Below, piece after piece: positions 1 through 7,176 of a DNA stretch of 13,129 nt. Origin of the DNA: Nitrospirae bacterium RBG_13_39_12 (GTDB lineage Bacteria; Nitrospirota; Thermodesulfovibrionia; Thermodesulfovibrionales; SM23-35). Each line of letters opens with the position of its first letter. Positions within the stretch are counted from its first letter, which is position 1. A program made the position numbers and the translations under genes. Under the pieces are notes generated by a model. The model saw nothing but the letters and a program-made list of their open reading frames with translations, made no database searches and had not been told where the DNA came from. The stretch is taken from positions 1 through 13,129 of the forward strand of contig MHEF01000117.1 of the NCBI GenBank assembly GCA_001805125.1, given 5' to 3'.

Positions 1-576
1 GATTTTAATATTTTTATCCTCAGCACCTTTCCTTCTTCTAACTTCCAGCACAAACCAGATTATAAAACCTCCTGTAATAACACCCGATGCTACATAAAGT
101 TCATATTTTTTAATATCACCGAGAACATTTTTAATTGTCACGCCGAAAAAATAGCCTGCATAGGTACAGATAATCGCCCATATCAGACAACTTATAAGCA
201 TAAAGGTGAAATATTTTTTTTTGCCCATGCGTGAAAGACCAAGTACTGCAGCACTCATCAGCCTGAAACCATAAATCCATTGACTTATAAATATAGATGC
301 AATGCCATACCTCGACATTAAAGACTCGAGCTTCGAAAGATCAGCTCTTATCAGTTTCTGGGTAAATTTAATAAACGCCTCTCTTCTGTGCATGGCAATC
401 AGAAAAAACGCTCCGTGACCCACATATGAAGCTAAAGCTGAAACAATTATTACCAAATTTACATCAAGATATCCTCTGTAAGCAAGAAATCCCGCTGCAA
501 TGAGAACACTCTCACCCTCAAAAAATGTGAATATAAAAATGGCAGCATAACCGTATCTTGATATAAACTCTTCCAA
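1..576 (-). CDS. DedA/VTT-family membrane protein, C-terminus cut by window edge
   Basis: An open minus-strand frame of 192 codons runs off the left edge without a stop. The translation begins LEEFISRYGYAAIFIFTFFE and has several hydrophobic segments. It has the layout of DedA (VTT/SNARE-associated) proteins: an N-terminal re-entrant FEGESVLIAAG segment, a second half with SQWIYGFRLMSAAVLGLSRM, and a final membrane span ending in a basic tail. DedA proteins are inner-membrane transporters linked to lipid carrier recycling and proton-motive-force homeostasis. The start is a TTG at 574-576 behind a GGAGG at a short 4-nt spacing; I see no in-frame ATG or GTG upstream before a poor region. It lies beyond the strong terminator at 624-658, so it is probably not part of the dsr transcript. 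The prolines usual in the DedA half-repeat motifs (family knowledge) are missing here, so it is a divergent member. Confidence 0.72.
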   Translation of the reverse strand, partial: MEEFISRYGYAAIFIFTFFEGESVLIAAGFLAYRGYLDVNLVIIVSALASYVGHGAFFLIAMHRREAFIKFTQKLIRADLSKLESLMSRYGIASIFISQWIYGFRLMSAAVLGLSRMGKKKYFTFMLISCLIWAIICTYAGYFFGVTIKNVLGDIKKYELYVASGVITGGFIIWFVLEVRRRKGAEDKNIKI

Positions 577-623
577 AAAACCTCCAGCAGGTAAATTACA
601 GAGAAAAATTATTTAAATAACAA

Positions 624-658
624 AAAAGGGGATGCTGGATTTCCCAGCATCCCCTTTT
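624..658 (-). terminator. strong intrinsic terminator ending the dsr/ferredoxin unit
   Basis: A perfect 15-bp inverted repeat: AAAAGGGGATGCTGG (624-638), loop ATTTC (639-643), CCAGCATCCCCTTTT (644-658). On the minus strand the GC-rich core (GGGGATGCTGG) is followed by six U. It lies about 55 nt after the ferredoxin stop and before the DedA start. The A and T tracts on both sides would also let it act bidirectionally. Confidence 0.9.
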
Positions 659-711
659 ATCTCACATAACATAATTTTTACATCTCTTTCAGAGTCACTT
701 CTCGTTTGCCC

Positions 712-897
712 TCATTCCAGTTTTAAACTCACAGCGCCAGTTGAACATACACTAACACAAGTTTCACAACCTTCACATATGTCAGCCTGATAAGGGTCTG
801 CCTTGCCATCAACCAACTGAAAAACGCCCACGGGACAATTACTAACGCACTCCTCACAACCCTCACATTTGTCCTTGTCCACTTTAACAATATTCAT
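712..897 (-). CDS. small 2x[4Fe-4S] ferredoxin downstream of dsrP
   Basis: A 61-aa protein made almost wholly of two bacterial ferredoxin motifs: C11-x2-C14-x2-C17-x3-C21-P and C41-x2-C44-x2-C47-x3-C51. The crossed arrangement would bind two [4Fe-4S] clusters in the cytoplasm. The start is supported by GAGGAGGT at 907-914 with 9-nt spacing. The second motif has Ser, not Pro, after its last Cys, and the acidic CEGCE signature occurs in both motifs. It follows dsrP by 87 nt on the same strand and precedes the terminator at 624-658, so it is probably the last gene of the dsr transcript. By context it may pass low-potential electrons to or from DsrK or DsrAB, though this is inference. A general-purpose ferredoxin that merely shares the operon is also possible. 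Confidence 0.9.
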   Translation of the reverse strand: MNIVKVDKDKCEGCEECVSNCPVGVFQLVDGKADPYQADICEGCETCVSVCSTGAVSLKLE

Positions 898-984
898 GAA
901 CGTTTAACCTCCTCAAAATTAATCTAATAAAATATTCTTTAATTTTTAAACTTACTAATATAATCTTAATACATCAATCTTTTT

Positions 985-2181
985 CTACTTATTCGTAGCT
1001 TGTACCTGCTTTTCACCATATTTATCAAAGACTGCATCTTCCTTAATTGATACAGCTATCTTATAAAGTATGGTAAGCACCAAAAATCCTATCGCCCAAA
1101 CTGCCAGGGTTATTAAAGTCTCAGGCACTGTAGGCCAGTACTCGGTTATTTTCTCAAACGGATTTGGGACGAAACCGCCTACGATCAGGCCAAACCCTTT
1201 ATCAATCCAGAGTGATAAAAAAGTTGATACTGATGCAATTGCCAGTAGACCTTCTTTCTTCCTGTTTTGTGGGAAAATCAATATCGCAAGAGCAATTACG
1301 GCGAGTATGCTGGATAACCACATAATCGGGACAAGTTTTGCATGTCCTTCCAACCCGCTGTAAAGATATATGAAGGAATGCATATGACCCGGAATCTGGC
1401 TGTAGAATGCAGTAAAGAATTCGAGTCCAAGGAAAAATACGTTGGTAATCATGAAGTAGGTAACAATCTTCCCAAGTGCCTGGATTGCCTCCTTACCCGG
1501 ATCAAATTTAGTGTATTTCCGTACAATTAGCGCCAGGAGGATGAGAAGTGCCGGCCCGCCTGCAAATGCTGAGGCCAGGAACCGAGCTGCCATTATCGCA
1601 GATAACCAGAAGTGTCTTCCCGGTAGACCAGCATACAGGAAAGCTGTAACTGTATGAATAGAAGGTGCCCATGCAATCGAAAGGTAAACAAAAGGTTTTA
1701 CCCACTTAGGATACGGGAAGCCTTTACGCTCAGCTCCTAAAACGGTCCAACCGACTAATATGTTAAGCAAGAGGTAAACACTCAAAACAAGCATATCAAA
1801 AAACATGACAGAGTTAGGTGTCGGGTGAAGTATAACATTAAGTACACGGAGCGGTTGCCCCATGTCAACAAAGATAAACAACATACACATAATAACAGCA
1901 GAAATAGCCAGAAATTCACCCAGAACGGTAATCCTGCCAAATTTTTTATAGTCGTGAAGGTAATAAGGTAATACAACCATAACTCCTGAGGCTGCTACAC
2001 CGACAAGGAATGTAAATTGCCCTATGTACAAGCCCCATGAGACGTCTCTGCTCATGCCTGTTATTCCCAGACCAACTTTAAATTGGTAGAGATAAGCAAT
2101 AAATCCTGTACCGATAACAGAGAGCAAAAAGAATATCCAAACCCAGTATCTTGTTCCTCCTTTTAGTGCCTTCTCAAGCAT
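985..2181 (-). CDS. dsrP: DsrP, NrfD-like quinone-interacting membrane subunit
   Basis: A 398-aa polytopic protein of the NrfD/PsrC family with about ten hydrophobic helices (for example residues 14-34, 54-75, 90-110, 129-149, 235-258 and 360-385). This matches the length and layout of DsrP in sulfate reducers. DsrP is the integral membrane partner of DsrO and is thought to exchange electrons with menaquinone while DsrO/DsrJ face the periplasm. The ATG (2179-2181) overlaps the dsrO stop by one base (TAATG) and has AGGAGGT at 2190-2196 with 8-nt spacing, so translation is probably coupled. It is the fifth gene of the MKJOP set, and identity rests on both family and gene order. The C-terminal tail (VFDKYGEKQVQ region) is hydrophilic. 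Confidence 0.95.
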   Translation of the reverse strand: MLEKALKGGTRYWVWIFFLLSVIGTGFIAYLYQFKVGLGITGMSRDVSWGLYIGQFTFLVGVAASGVMVVLPYYLHDYKKFGRITVLGEFLAISAVIMCMLFIFVDMGQPLRVLNVILHPTPNSVMFFDMLVLSVYLLLNILVGWTVLGAERKGFPYPKWVKPFVYLSIAWAPSIHTVTAFLYAGLPGRHFWLSAIMAARFLASAFAGGPALLILLALIVRKYTKFDPGKEAIQALGKIVTYFMITNVFFLGLEFFTAFYSQIPGHMHSFIYLYSGLEGHAKLVPIMWLSSILAVIALAILIFPQNRKKEGLLAIASVSTFLSLWIDKGFGLIVGGFVPNPFEKITEYWPTVPETLITLAVWAIGFLVLTILYKIAVSIKEDAVFDKYGEKQVQATNK

Positions 2182-2978
2182 TATTCCTTACCTCCTAAAA
2201 TGTAATAAACACCGGGCTGTGTACCGAGCTCAGGTCTGCGTCTGAAGCTGTAATTTAAACTGAGAACTTTCCTGACTTCAGAATCAGGGTCTTCCAGATC
2301 TCCAAAGATCAATCCCCCTTTTGAAGCTTCAACACAAGCTGGTTCAAGCCCTTCAGCAAGCCTCTCATAGCAAAGTGTACACTTTTCCACCACACCTTTT
2401 GTCCTTGTCGGGAATTCGAGATTTTTTTCTAATCCCGGATCGAGCTTCCGAGGGTCCTTGAAATTGAAGCTCCTTGCTCCATAAGGACATGCAGCCATAC
2501 AGAATCTGCATCCAATACAACGGTGCATATCCATCATGACAATTCCATCATTTCTCTTAAATGTAGCCTTCGTAGGACACACCCTGACGCAGGGAGGATT
2601 AGTACAATGGTTACACAGCACAAGGAATGGCAAGTGTTTTATTTCCTCCGAGAGATATTCATCTTCCTGCCCCGGGAATGCATGTTCATAAGTCTCTTTC
2701 CATAACCATTTAACTTCTTGTTTTGGGTTGCTGATATTAGGGACATTGTGGGCACGATGACACGCATCAATACATCTTTGATAGTCATCATCAGTCTTGA
2801 ATTTACTCATATCAATGACCATTGCCCACCTTTTTGCTTTTAGCGCCCCGGAACTCGGCTTAACCTGAGAAGCTTCGACCAGGTTTTTCCGTAATCCGCT
2901 GGCGGCGGTAATGCCTCCAATACCCAAAACAGTAGAGATTCCAGCTATTTTTAAAAATTCTCTTCTATTCATACTCAT
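2181..2978 (-). CDS. dsrO: DsrO, Tat-exported periplasmic iron-sulfur subunit
   Basis: A 265-aa ferredoxin-like electron-transfer subunit. The N-terminus MSMNRREFLKIAG carries a twin-arginine signal (R5-R6-E-F-L-K) followed by a hydrophobic stretch to about residue 28, so it is exported folded with its clusters. Cysteine sets are C122/C125/C130/C134, C154/C157/C160/C164 and C200/C203/C215, with C69/C73 near the start, enough for three [4Fe-4S] clusters as in DsrO/PhsB-type proteins. It should bridge DsrJ haems and DsrP. The frame is open further upstream, but I place the start at 2978. That ATG overlaps the dsrJ stop as ATGA, has AAGGAG eight bases upstream, and begins a normal Tat signal; the longer form would bury the signal 23 residues inside. 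A second ATG two codons later (MNRREF) is possible. Confidence 0.94.
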   Translation of the reverse strand: MSMNRREFLKIAGISTVLGIGGITAASGLRKNLVEASQVKPSSGALKAKRWAMVIDMSKFKTDDDYQRCIDACHRAHNVPNISNPKQEVKWLWKETYEHAFPGQEDEYLSEEIKHLPFLVLCNHCTNPPCVRVCPTKATFKRNDGIVMMDMHRCIGCRFCMAACPYGARSFNFKDPRKLDPGLEKNLEFPTRTKGVVEKCTLCYERLAEGLEPACVEASKGGLIFGDLEDPDSEVRKVLSLNYSFRRRPELGTQPGVYYILGGKE

Positions 2979-3379
2979 ATCTCTTTCTCCTTCGGGGCAA
3001 TATGGCAATCCCAGCAGTATGGTTTTACATCCGCATAATTGTGGCATACATCACAAAATTTTGTCTTATTCGAATGACACTTCATACAGGTTTTCTGAAG
3101 ACTCATCGTATATTCTTTTCCAGTTGCATTTACATATATAGTTTCGCCGTCACGGACTACCCAATCCCTCCAGTCGTTTAGCAATTGCATATGCTCCTTT
3201 TTCATGAATGTTGTAGCCTCAACGCATACCCTTTCATTCTCAGGTAATTTCATAATTTCAGCGGTATCGGTTTTTGGATCAGGTTTAACTTCTATTTTCC
3301 CCATATTACTCCATAACGGAAAAGTTACCAAACCAACAAATATGATAATCCCGATGATTATTTTACCTCCGTTATACAT
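2975..3379 (-). CDS. dsrJ: DsrJ, periplasmic triheme cytochrome c
   Basis: A 134-aa protein with an uncleaved-looking N-terminal membrane anchor (residues 6-23, KIIIGIIIFVGLVTF) and three haem c motifs: C98-M-K-C-H102, C109-D-V-C-H113 and C122-W-D-C-H126. This is the DsrJ pattern. DsrJ is known for three haems with unusual ligation, one using a cysteine as distal ligand; C52 in NERVCVE, the only cysteine outside the haem motifs, is the candidate. The start at 3379 (ATGTATAACGG) has GGAGGG at 8-nt spacing and overlaps the end of dsrK by 8 nt. An ATG 36 nt upstream would put a charged extension before the anchor and is less likely. It ends in an ATGA overlap with dsrO. Its role is electron exchange with the periplasmic side of the complex. 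Confidence 0.95.
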   Translation of the reverse strand: MYNGGKIIIGIIIFVGLVTFPLWSNMGKIEVKPDPKTDTAEIMKLPENERVCVEATTFMKKEHMQLLNDWRDWVVRDGETIYVNATGKEYTMSLQKTCMKCHSNKTKFCDVCHNYADVKPYCWDCHIAPKEKEI

Positions 3380-4994
3380 TTTCTTTGCCCTCCATTCCTG
3401 GAAGTGGGTCACCACGCATATCAGTTACCCTCTTTTTCTCTCCTTTAAAAACCATTGCGTTAGCAACTAACTCGTGAGTTCCTGTAACCCTAACTCCTGG
3501 TACCCAGTAATCCATTAAAGGAGGAAGAGCAGCCCTGTCAATCGCACAGATATTAGCAAGCATGTTCACACCGAATTTCTCGTGAACATACCTCACAGCG
3601 TTTGCCCTGGGTAGACCTCCCCTTAGCCTTGTTTCCATGTTTTCTCCTGCATTCAATCCGGAACCGCTTCCGCAGCAGAAGGTCTGCTCCCTTATGGTAT
3701 TATCAGGCATATCATAGAAATTATTACATACACTTTTAATTACATACCTTGGTTCTTCAAAAAACCCCATGCCTCTTGCAGGATTACAGGAGTCATGGAA
3801 GGTAACCTTCAGGTGATCGTTCCTGCTTTTATCTATATTCAGTTTGCCGTTCCTTATTAAATCAGCAGTAAATTCGATGATATGGACTGTCTTGTTGGAT
3901 TTTGCATTCTCGAACTTAGTACCTGTTATTGGAGAGACAGGTTCTTCAAGAAAGTCAATAGGTCCAAACCATGTATTATGGTACTGATGCCATACCCTCC
4001 ACATATGGCCGCATTCTCCTCCAAGTATCCATTTTACTCCTAACCTCTTGGCCTCTGAGTAAATCTTGGTATGCAGCCTTTTCGCCATTTCATTTGTTGT
4101 AAAGAACCCGAAATTTCCGCCCTCAGATGCATACGTGCTAATGGTGTAGTCGAGTCCGAGCTCATTGAAAAGAAGCAGCTCACCCATAGTTGTGAAAGTG
4201 CCGGGATCTGCAAACATATCTCCAGAAGGAATAACCAAAAGGATTTCAGCTCCCTTTCTGTTAAAGGTGGGGGCTACTCTTATCCCTGTGATTGTTTCTA
4301 CATCATCGAGGAACATGTCAAACGAATCCCTGATCGTATGGGGCTGAAGCCCGAGATGATTTCCTGTTCTGTAACAATTCGCAACAGGTCCTGCAATCCA
4401 TTCGATGTTTAAACCCAAACGATTGAGAAGCTCTCTTGCCATAATGGTAATTTCAGCAGTATCAATACCGTAAGGACAGAACAGTGAGCAGCGCCTGCAT
4501 TCGGAACACTGATAGGCATAATACCATAGCTCTTTAAGCACATCCATGGTAAGTTCTCTTGCCCCTGCAATCTTTCCTAATGCCTTTCCAGACGCTGTAA
4601 AATATCTCCTGTATATTGACCTGAGAAGTTCTCCTCTGAGAACAGGCATATTCTTAGGGTCCCCTCCGCCGATAAAGTAGTGGCACTTGTCAGCACATGC
4701 ACCGCACCTTACGCAGATATCCATAAAAAGCCTGAAAGAACGGTACTTCTTAAGCAGGTCTCCCATGGTTTCAAGGAATATCTCTTTCCAATTTTCCTGA
4801 ATCTTCCAATCTTCATCTGTAGGGTTCCAGTCTCTCGCATTAGGAAAACCTATAGGTTTTAAACTTTTTTCTTTAGCGCCCCAGCAAAAAATTCCCGGTC
4901 TGATATCAACCGGGGTATCCATCCATCCCTTTTGAGGAGGGGTATAACTTATCTTCGAAAGTTCTTCTGGTGTAGGGAATTTTGCCTTTGCCAT
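3372..4994 (-). CDS. dsrK: DsrK, HdrD-like catalytic iron-sulfur subunit
   Basis: A 540-aa cytoplasmic protein related to heterodisulfide reductase HdrD. Two ferredoxin-type motifs, C94-x2-C97-x2-C100-x3-C104 and C163-x2-C166-x2-C169-x3-C173, bind electron-relay [4Fe-4S] clusters. The C-terminal half has the cysteine-rich CCG-type region: GGECGH at C328, HDSC at 400-403, and FCCGSGSG with C440/C441. These would hold the special catalytic cluster that handles disulfide or trisulfide. In the Dsr model DsrK reduces the DsrC trisulfide, releasing sulfide. The start is uncertain: ATG at 4994 has AAGGAG 5 nt upstream, while an in-frame GTG at 5000 overlaps the dsrM stop and would add two residues. 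The 3' end overlaps dsrJ by 8 nt. No key cysteine appears missing. Confidence 0.96.
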   Translation of the reverse strand: MAKAKFPTPEELSKISYTPPQKGWMDTPVDIRPGIFCWGAKEKSLKPIGFPNARDWNPTDEDWKIQENWKEIFLETMGDLLKKYRSFRLFMDICVRCGACADKCHYFIGGGDPKNMPVLRGELLRSIYRRYFTASGKALGKIAGARELTMDVLKELWYYAYQCSECRRCSLFCPYGIDTAEITIMARELLNRLGLNIEWIAGPVANCYRTGNHLGLQPHTIRDSFDMFLDDVETITGIRVAPTFNRKGAEILLVIPSGDMFADPGTFTTMGELLLFNELGLDYTISTYASEGGNFGFFTTNEMAKRLHTKIYSEAKRLGVKWILGGECGHMWRVWHQYHNTWFGPIDFLEEPVSPITGTKFENAKSNKTVHIIEFTADLIRNGKLNIDKSRNDHLKVTFHDSCNPARGMGFFEEPRYVIKSVCNNFYDMPDNTIREQTFCCGSGSGLNAGENMETRLRGGLPRANAVRYVHEKFGVNMLANICAIDRAALPPLMDYWVPGVRVTGTHELVANAMVFKGEKKRVTDMRGDPLPGMEGKENV

Positions 4995-4996
4995 GC

Positions 4997-5989
4997 TCAC
5001 TCCTTCTCCACTGGTATTCCAGCAGCTTTCATTTTATCTCTGAAATCGTCCTCATACTCTTCGTATGTATGGATATGAACAGGATAATTCCATGGATTTA
5101 CATGTCTTATAAAGCGGTTGTTATTTGCAAGGTTCCTTGTTGGACTCATAAAGACTCCTGCCATATGCATCAGTTTGCTGAGCGGGAAATAAACGAAGAG
5201 TATGCTTATAAGGAAGAGATGTATATAAAAAATTACACCAATGCCCTGAGGTATTACAGGATGCAAACTGACTAATCCCATGGTTAACTGTTTTACACCG
5301 ACAATATCTACCTTATAGAAATAGCGCATGAGGACACCGGAAAGACCTATAGCAAGTATTAAAAACAGAGGGAAATAATCGGCTGCAAGTGAAATGTACC
5401 GAATCTGCGGGAGAATAACTCTCCTGAGGAAAAGGTACGATACAGCAGCCAAAAAGATTATGTCGCTCAAGTAAAGTACTGGAGCAGCTACCTGGAAAAA
5501 TCCATCCAGACTTTCCAGCAGGGTCACAAAGTAAGGTACTGGTTCGGTAAATAACCTTAGGTGTCTCAGAAGAATGACAAGAAAAGTGTAGTGAAATGCC
5601 AAGCCGCCTAACCATAGCCATTTCGTAGAGCCATAAGCAATCTTCGGGCCTTCCCTGTAATCTGTTTTTGTGTTCCTGAAAAGAGAACGGAAAAGAAGCA
5701 CTTCAAGGGCCATTCTACCAATAACGCCGAGTGTAGTGAACGGGTTATCGAGTTTACTATATTTTACCCATGGAAAAGATTTTTCCTGCCCGCCAGTCGT
5801 GGGTATGCGGAAAGGAACCGGCGAACTTCCCCATTTCATAACCCGATAGATTAACCCGACAACGAAAACAATAAAAGCCACATAAGGTATTACAACTCCA
5901 AAGAGGAAGTGCAGATTTACCGTCTTTACTCCAACGAAGGCAATCAGAGCAAGCACACAAACCGAAAAAAATGAAAATAAGAGTCCCAT
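4997..5989 (-). CDS. dsrM: DsrM, NarI-like cytochrome b membrane subunit
   Basis: A 330-aa membrane protein with about six hydrophobic helices (4-22, 28-48, 126-142, 165-187, 203-222, 249-272) and a hydrophilic loop at 52-120. His residues H133/H143 and H257/H275 are spaced 10 and 18 residues apart, the same spacing as the four b-haem ligands of NarI (H56/H66/H187/H205). DsrM therefore probably carries two b haems and oxidises or reduces menaquinol, passing electrons to DsrK. The ATG at 5989 follows the upstream stop by 4 nt and has a GAGGGGT ribosome site; the stop overlaps the dsrK start region. It is the first gene of the MKJOP set and is translationally coupled to the RsbRD-type gene before it. 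Confidence 0.95.
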   Translation of the reverse strand: MGLLFSFFSVCVLALIAFVGVKTVNLHFLFGVVIPYVAFIVFVVGLIYRVMKWGSSPVPFRIPTTGGQEKSFPWVKYSKLDNPFTTLGVIGRMALEVLLFRSLFRNTKTDYREGPKIAYGSTKWLWLGGLAFHYTFLVILLRHLRLFTEPVPYFVTLLESLDGFFQVAAPVLYLSDIIFLAAVSYLFLRRVILPQIRYISLAADYFPLFLILAIGLSGVLMRYFYKVDIVGVKQLTMGLVSLHPVIPQGIGVIFYIHLFLISILFVYFPLSKLMHMAGVFMSPTRNLANNNRFIRHVNPWNYPVHIHTYEEYEDDFRDKMKAAGIPVEKE

Positions 5990-5993
5990 TTTG

Positions 5994-6575
5994 TTACCCC
6001 TCTTTATTTTGGATTATTGTTGTTGATTCGAGATCCGGTTCGTCTTCCTGGATCTCACATAGCAAATTTGCTCTTTTTAAAAGTCTGTATGTCATATTTT
6101 TTACTTCGTTTGCCTTGAGGTCATATATCTTCTCCCTACATTGCATATAAATGTCAAAGGAGAGAAGGGCAAGGCCATCTATCTGAGACTCTAAGATTAA
6201 CAATTCTTCAGATATACCGCTATCTCGACTTTTATCCGACAATTCCTGTCTGATAACTTTTTTCAGGAGAAAGATAAAAGAAATTGCACGGGAAGCTGAA
6301 AAATCCTGAACAGCGTTGATTTTGATTATGCTTTCCATAAAGGGGTAAATCTTATCTGGATCAAAGCCTTTAAGGATTTCTTCAAAGAGACCTTCTATCC
6401 CATTCGAGATTGTGTATCCTACCGGATTGTTAAAACGGTTTTTTTGTTTTTTCAAAAAGTTTGAAGTGTCAGATGGATAGGCTTCCAGTGTTATGTTAAA
6501 CCATCTTTTCAAGATTGCAGATTTCTTTTCTAAAAGGAGATTCTTAAGTTCCATATCCGGTTTCTGACTCTCCAT
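5994..6575 (-). CDS. stand-alone RsbRD_N-type helical protein heading dsrMKJOP
   Basis: A 193-aa soluble, mostly helical protein. The pattern ELKNLLLEKKSAILKRWFNITLEAYP, then SNGIEGLFEEILKG, then AVQDFSASRAISFIFLLKKVIRQEL matches the N-terminal domain of RsbR/RsbRD stressosome co-antagonists, a globin-like sensor fold. Unlike RsbR itself there is no C-terminal STAS domain; the tail (about 160-193) is charged and probably disordered. It ends 4 nt before dsrM, so it is co-translated with the complex. I believe similar proteins sit beside dsrM in other sulfate reducers, but I cannot verify that here. Function is unknown: it could sense redox or sulfur state, act as an assembly factor, or bind DsrM/K. 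The start at 6575 has no good ribosome site; an ATG seven codons later is an alternative. Confidence 0.8.
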   Translation of the reverse strand: MESQKPDMELKNLLLEKKSAILKRWFNITLEAYPSDTSNFLKKQKNRFNNPVGYTISNGIEGLFEEILKGFDPDKIYPFMESIIKINAVQDFSASRAISFIFLLKKVIRQELSDKSRDSGISEELLILESQIDGLALLSFDIYMQCREKIYDLKANEVKNMTYRLLKRANLLCEIQEDEPDLESTTIIQNKEG

Positions 6576-6618
6576 AAAGTTTTAAATATCGCCTTTTAAT
6601 TTGCTCATATAAATTTTA

Positions 6619-6646
6619 GTTATATTATTCCTACAAACTTATACAA
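6619..6646 (-). promoter_or_regulatory. candidate promoter for the RsbRD_N-dsrMKJOP unit
   Basis: On the minus strand, TTGTAT (6646-6641), a 16-nt spacer and TATAAC (6624-6619) form a sigma-70-like pair. The -10 matches five of six consensus bases; the -35 is weak. It lies just downstream of the hairpin and U8 tract after dsrC and about 45 nt before the next start codon, a sensible place for an internal promoter. Confidence 0.45.
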
Positions 6647-6649
6647 GCT

Positions 6650-6702
6650 AAAAAAAATATGAGGAGCAAGAAGCGGGAAGTGTAAACTTCCTACTCCTTG
6701 CT
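6650..6702 (-). terminator. hairpin after dsrC: terminator, attenuator or 3'-end stabiliser
   Basis: Arms 6665-6680 and 6687-6702 form a 16-position stem around the loop TGTAAA. In minus-strand RNA, 13 positions are Watson-Crick, two are G-U, and only one (6675/6692) is a mismatch; the plus-strand RNA would have two mismatches. After an 8-nt gap (CCTCATAT on the minus strand) comes a run of eight U (6657-6650). The stem starts 11 nt after the dsrC stop. The U tract is further from the stem than in a textbook terminator, so partial read-through or a processing role is likely. Confidence 0.6.
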
Positions 6703-6713
6703 TTTTTATTCTT

Positions 6714-7049
6714 TTACACGCAGCCTGTTGGTTTTGGAAGTCCTGCGAATCTACATGCCTGCTTTGCAGGTCCAGCCGGAAAGAGAGCATAAAGGTATTT
6801 TGAATTCCCCTTTTCAGGTCCGAATGCCTTCGCCATTTCCTTTATAAGGATCTTAATCATAGGAGCGATCTGGAACTTAACAAAATAATCCCTGAGGAAC
6901 TTTATTACTTCCCAATGTTCCGCAGTAAGAGTAAGTCCATCCTCGTCTGCAAATTTTTGAGCCATCCCTTCTTGCCATCCTTGCCAGTCCGTCAGATAAC
7001 CGTCCTCATCAAGTTCATATTCTTTTCCTTCGAACTCCATTTTTCCCAT
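6714..7049 (-). CDS. dsrC: DsrC sulfur-carrier protein (TusE/DsrC family)
   Basis: A 111-aa protein with the full DsrC signature. The C-terminal arm CRFAGLPKPTGCV contains C99 and C110, eleven residues apart, which are the two redox cysteines (CysB and CysA). An inner segment KYLYALFPAGPAKQAC holds the family insertion absent from plain TusE. DsrC takes sulfur from sulfite at DsrAB, forming a trisulfide between the two cysteines, and is then reduced at DsrK. Having both cysteines marks it as true DsrC, not a TusE-like paralogue. The start is set by a perfect AAGGAGGT (7056-7063) at 6-nt spacing, suggesting high expression. It is separated by non-coding stretches from dsrN before it and from the RsbRD_N gene after it, so it may be expressed as its own unit. 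Confidence 0.97.
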   Translation of the reverse strand: MGKMEFEGKEYELDEDGYLTDWQGWQEGMAQKFADEDGLTLTAEHWEVIKFLRDYFVKFQIAPMIKILIKEMAKAFGPEKGNSKYLYALFPAGPAKQACRFAGLPKPTGCV

Positions 7050-7055
7050 GTCAAA

Positions 7056-7063
7056 ACCTCCTT
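7056..7063 (-). promoter_or_regulatory. consensus ribosome binding site of dsrC
   Basis: Minus-strand AAGGAGGT, a full anti-16S match, six bases before the dsrC ATG. It fixes the start and is one of the strongest ribosome sites in the window. Confidence 0.9.
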
Positions 7064-7176
7064 GCTTTATTTTAGTTTATTTGCTGATTGAAGACCCCCA
7101 TGAATCAAGTCTTCATTAATACAACACATATTTATTTAATAAAAAAAATGAGTTTTTGAAAACTGAGTTATACACA

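Noticed and set aside
898..984. Possible separate promoter for the ferredoxin in the 87-nt gap after dsrP
   Set aside because: Only poor -35/-10 matches in A/T-rich sequence and no terminator after dsrP; read-through from dsrP is simpler.
1070..1530. Plus-strand open frames opposite dsrP
   Set aside because: No recognisable domain, ribosome site or operon partner; they mirror the codons of a clear dsrP gene.
2979..3047. 23-residue upstream extension of DsrO, open in frame
   Set aside because: It lies wholly inside dsrJ, lacks a ribosome site at its ATG, and would push the twin-arginine signal away from the N-terminus; the ATGA-coupled start at 2978 is better.
3380..3415. 12-residue upstream extension of DsrJ
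   Set aside because: It overlaps dsrK and adds charged residues before the membrane anchor; the ATG at 3379 has a good ribosome site.
4071..4412. 113-codon plus-strand open frame opposite dsrK
   Set aside because: Low-information translation with no motif; explained by the codon usage of the dsrK strand.
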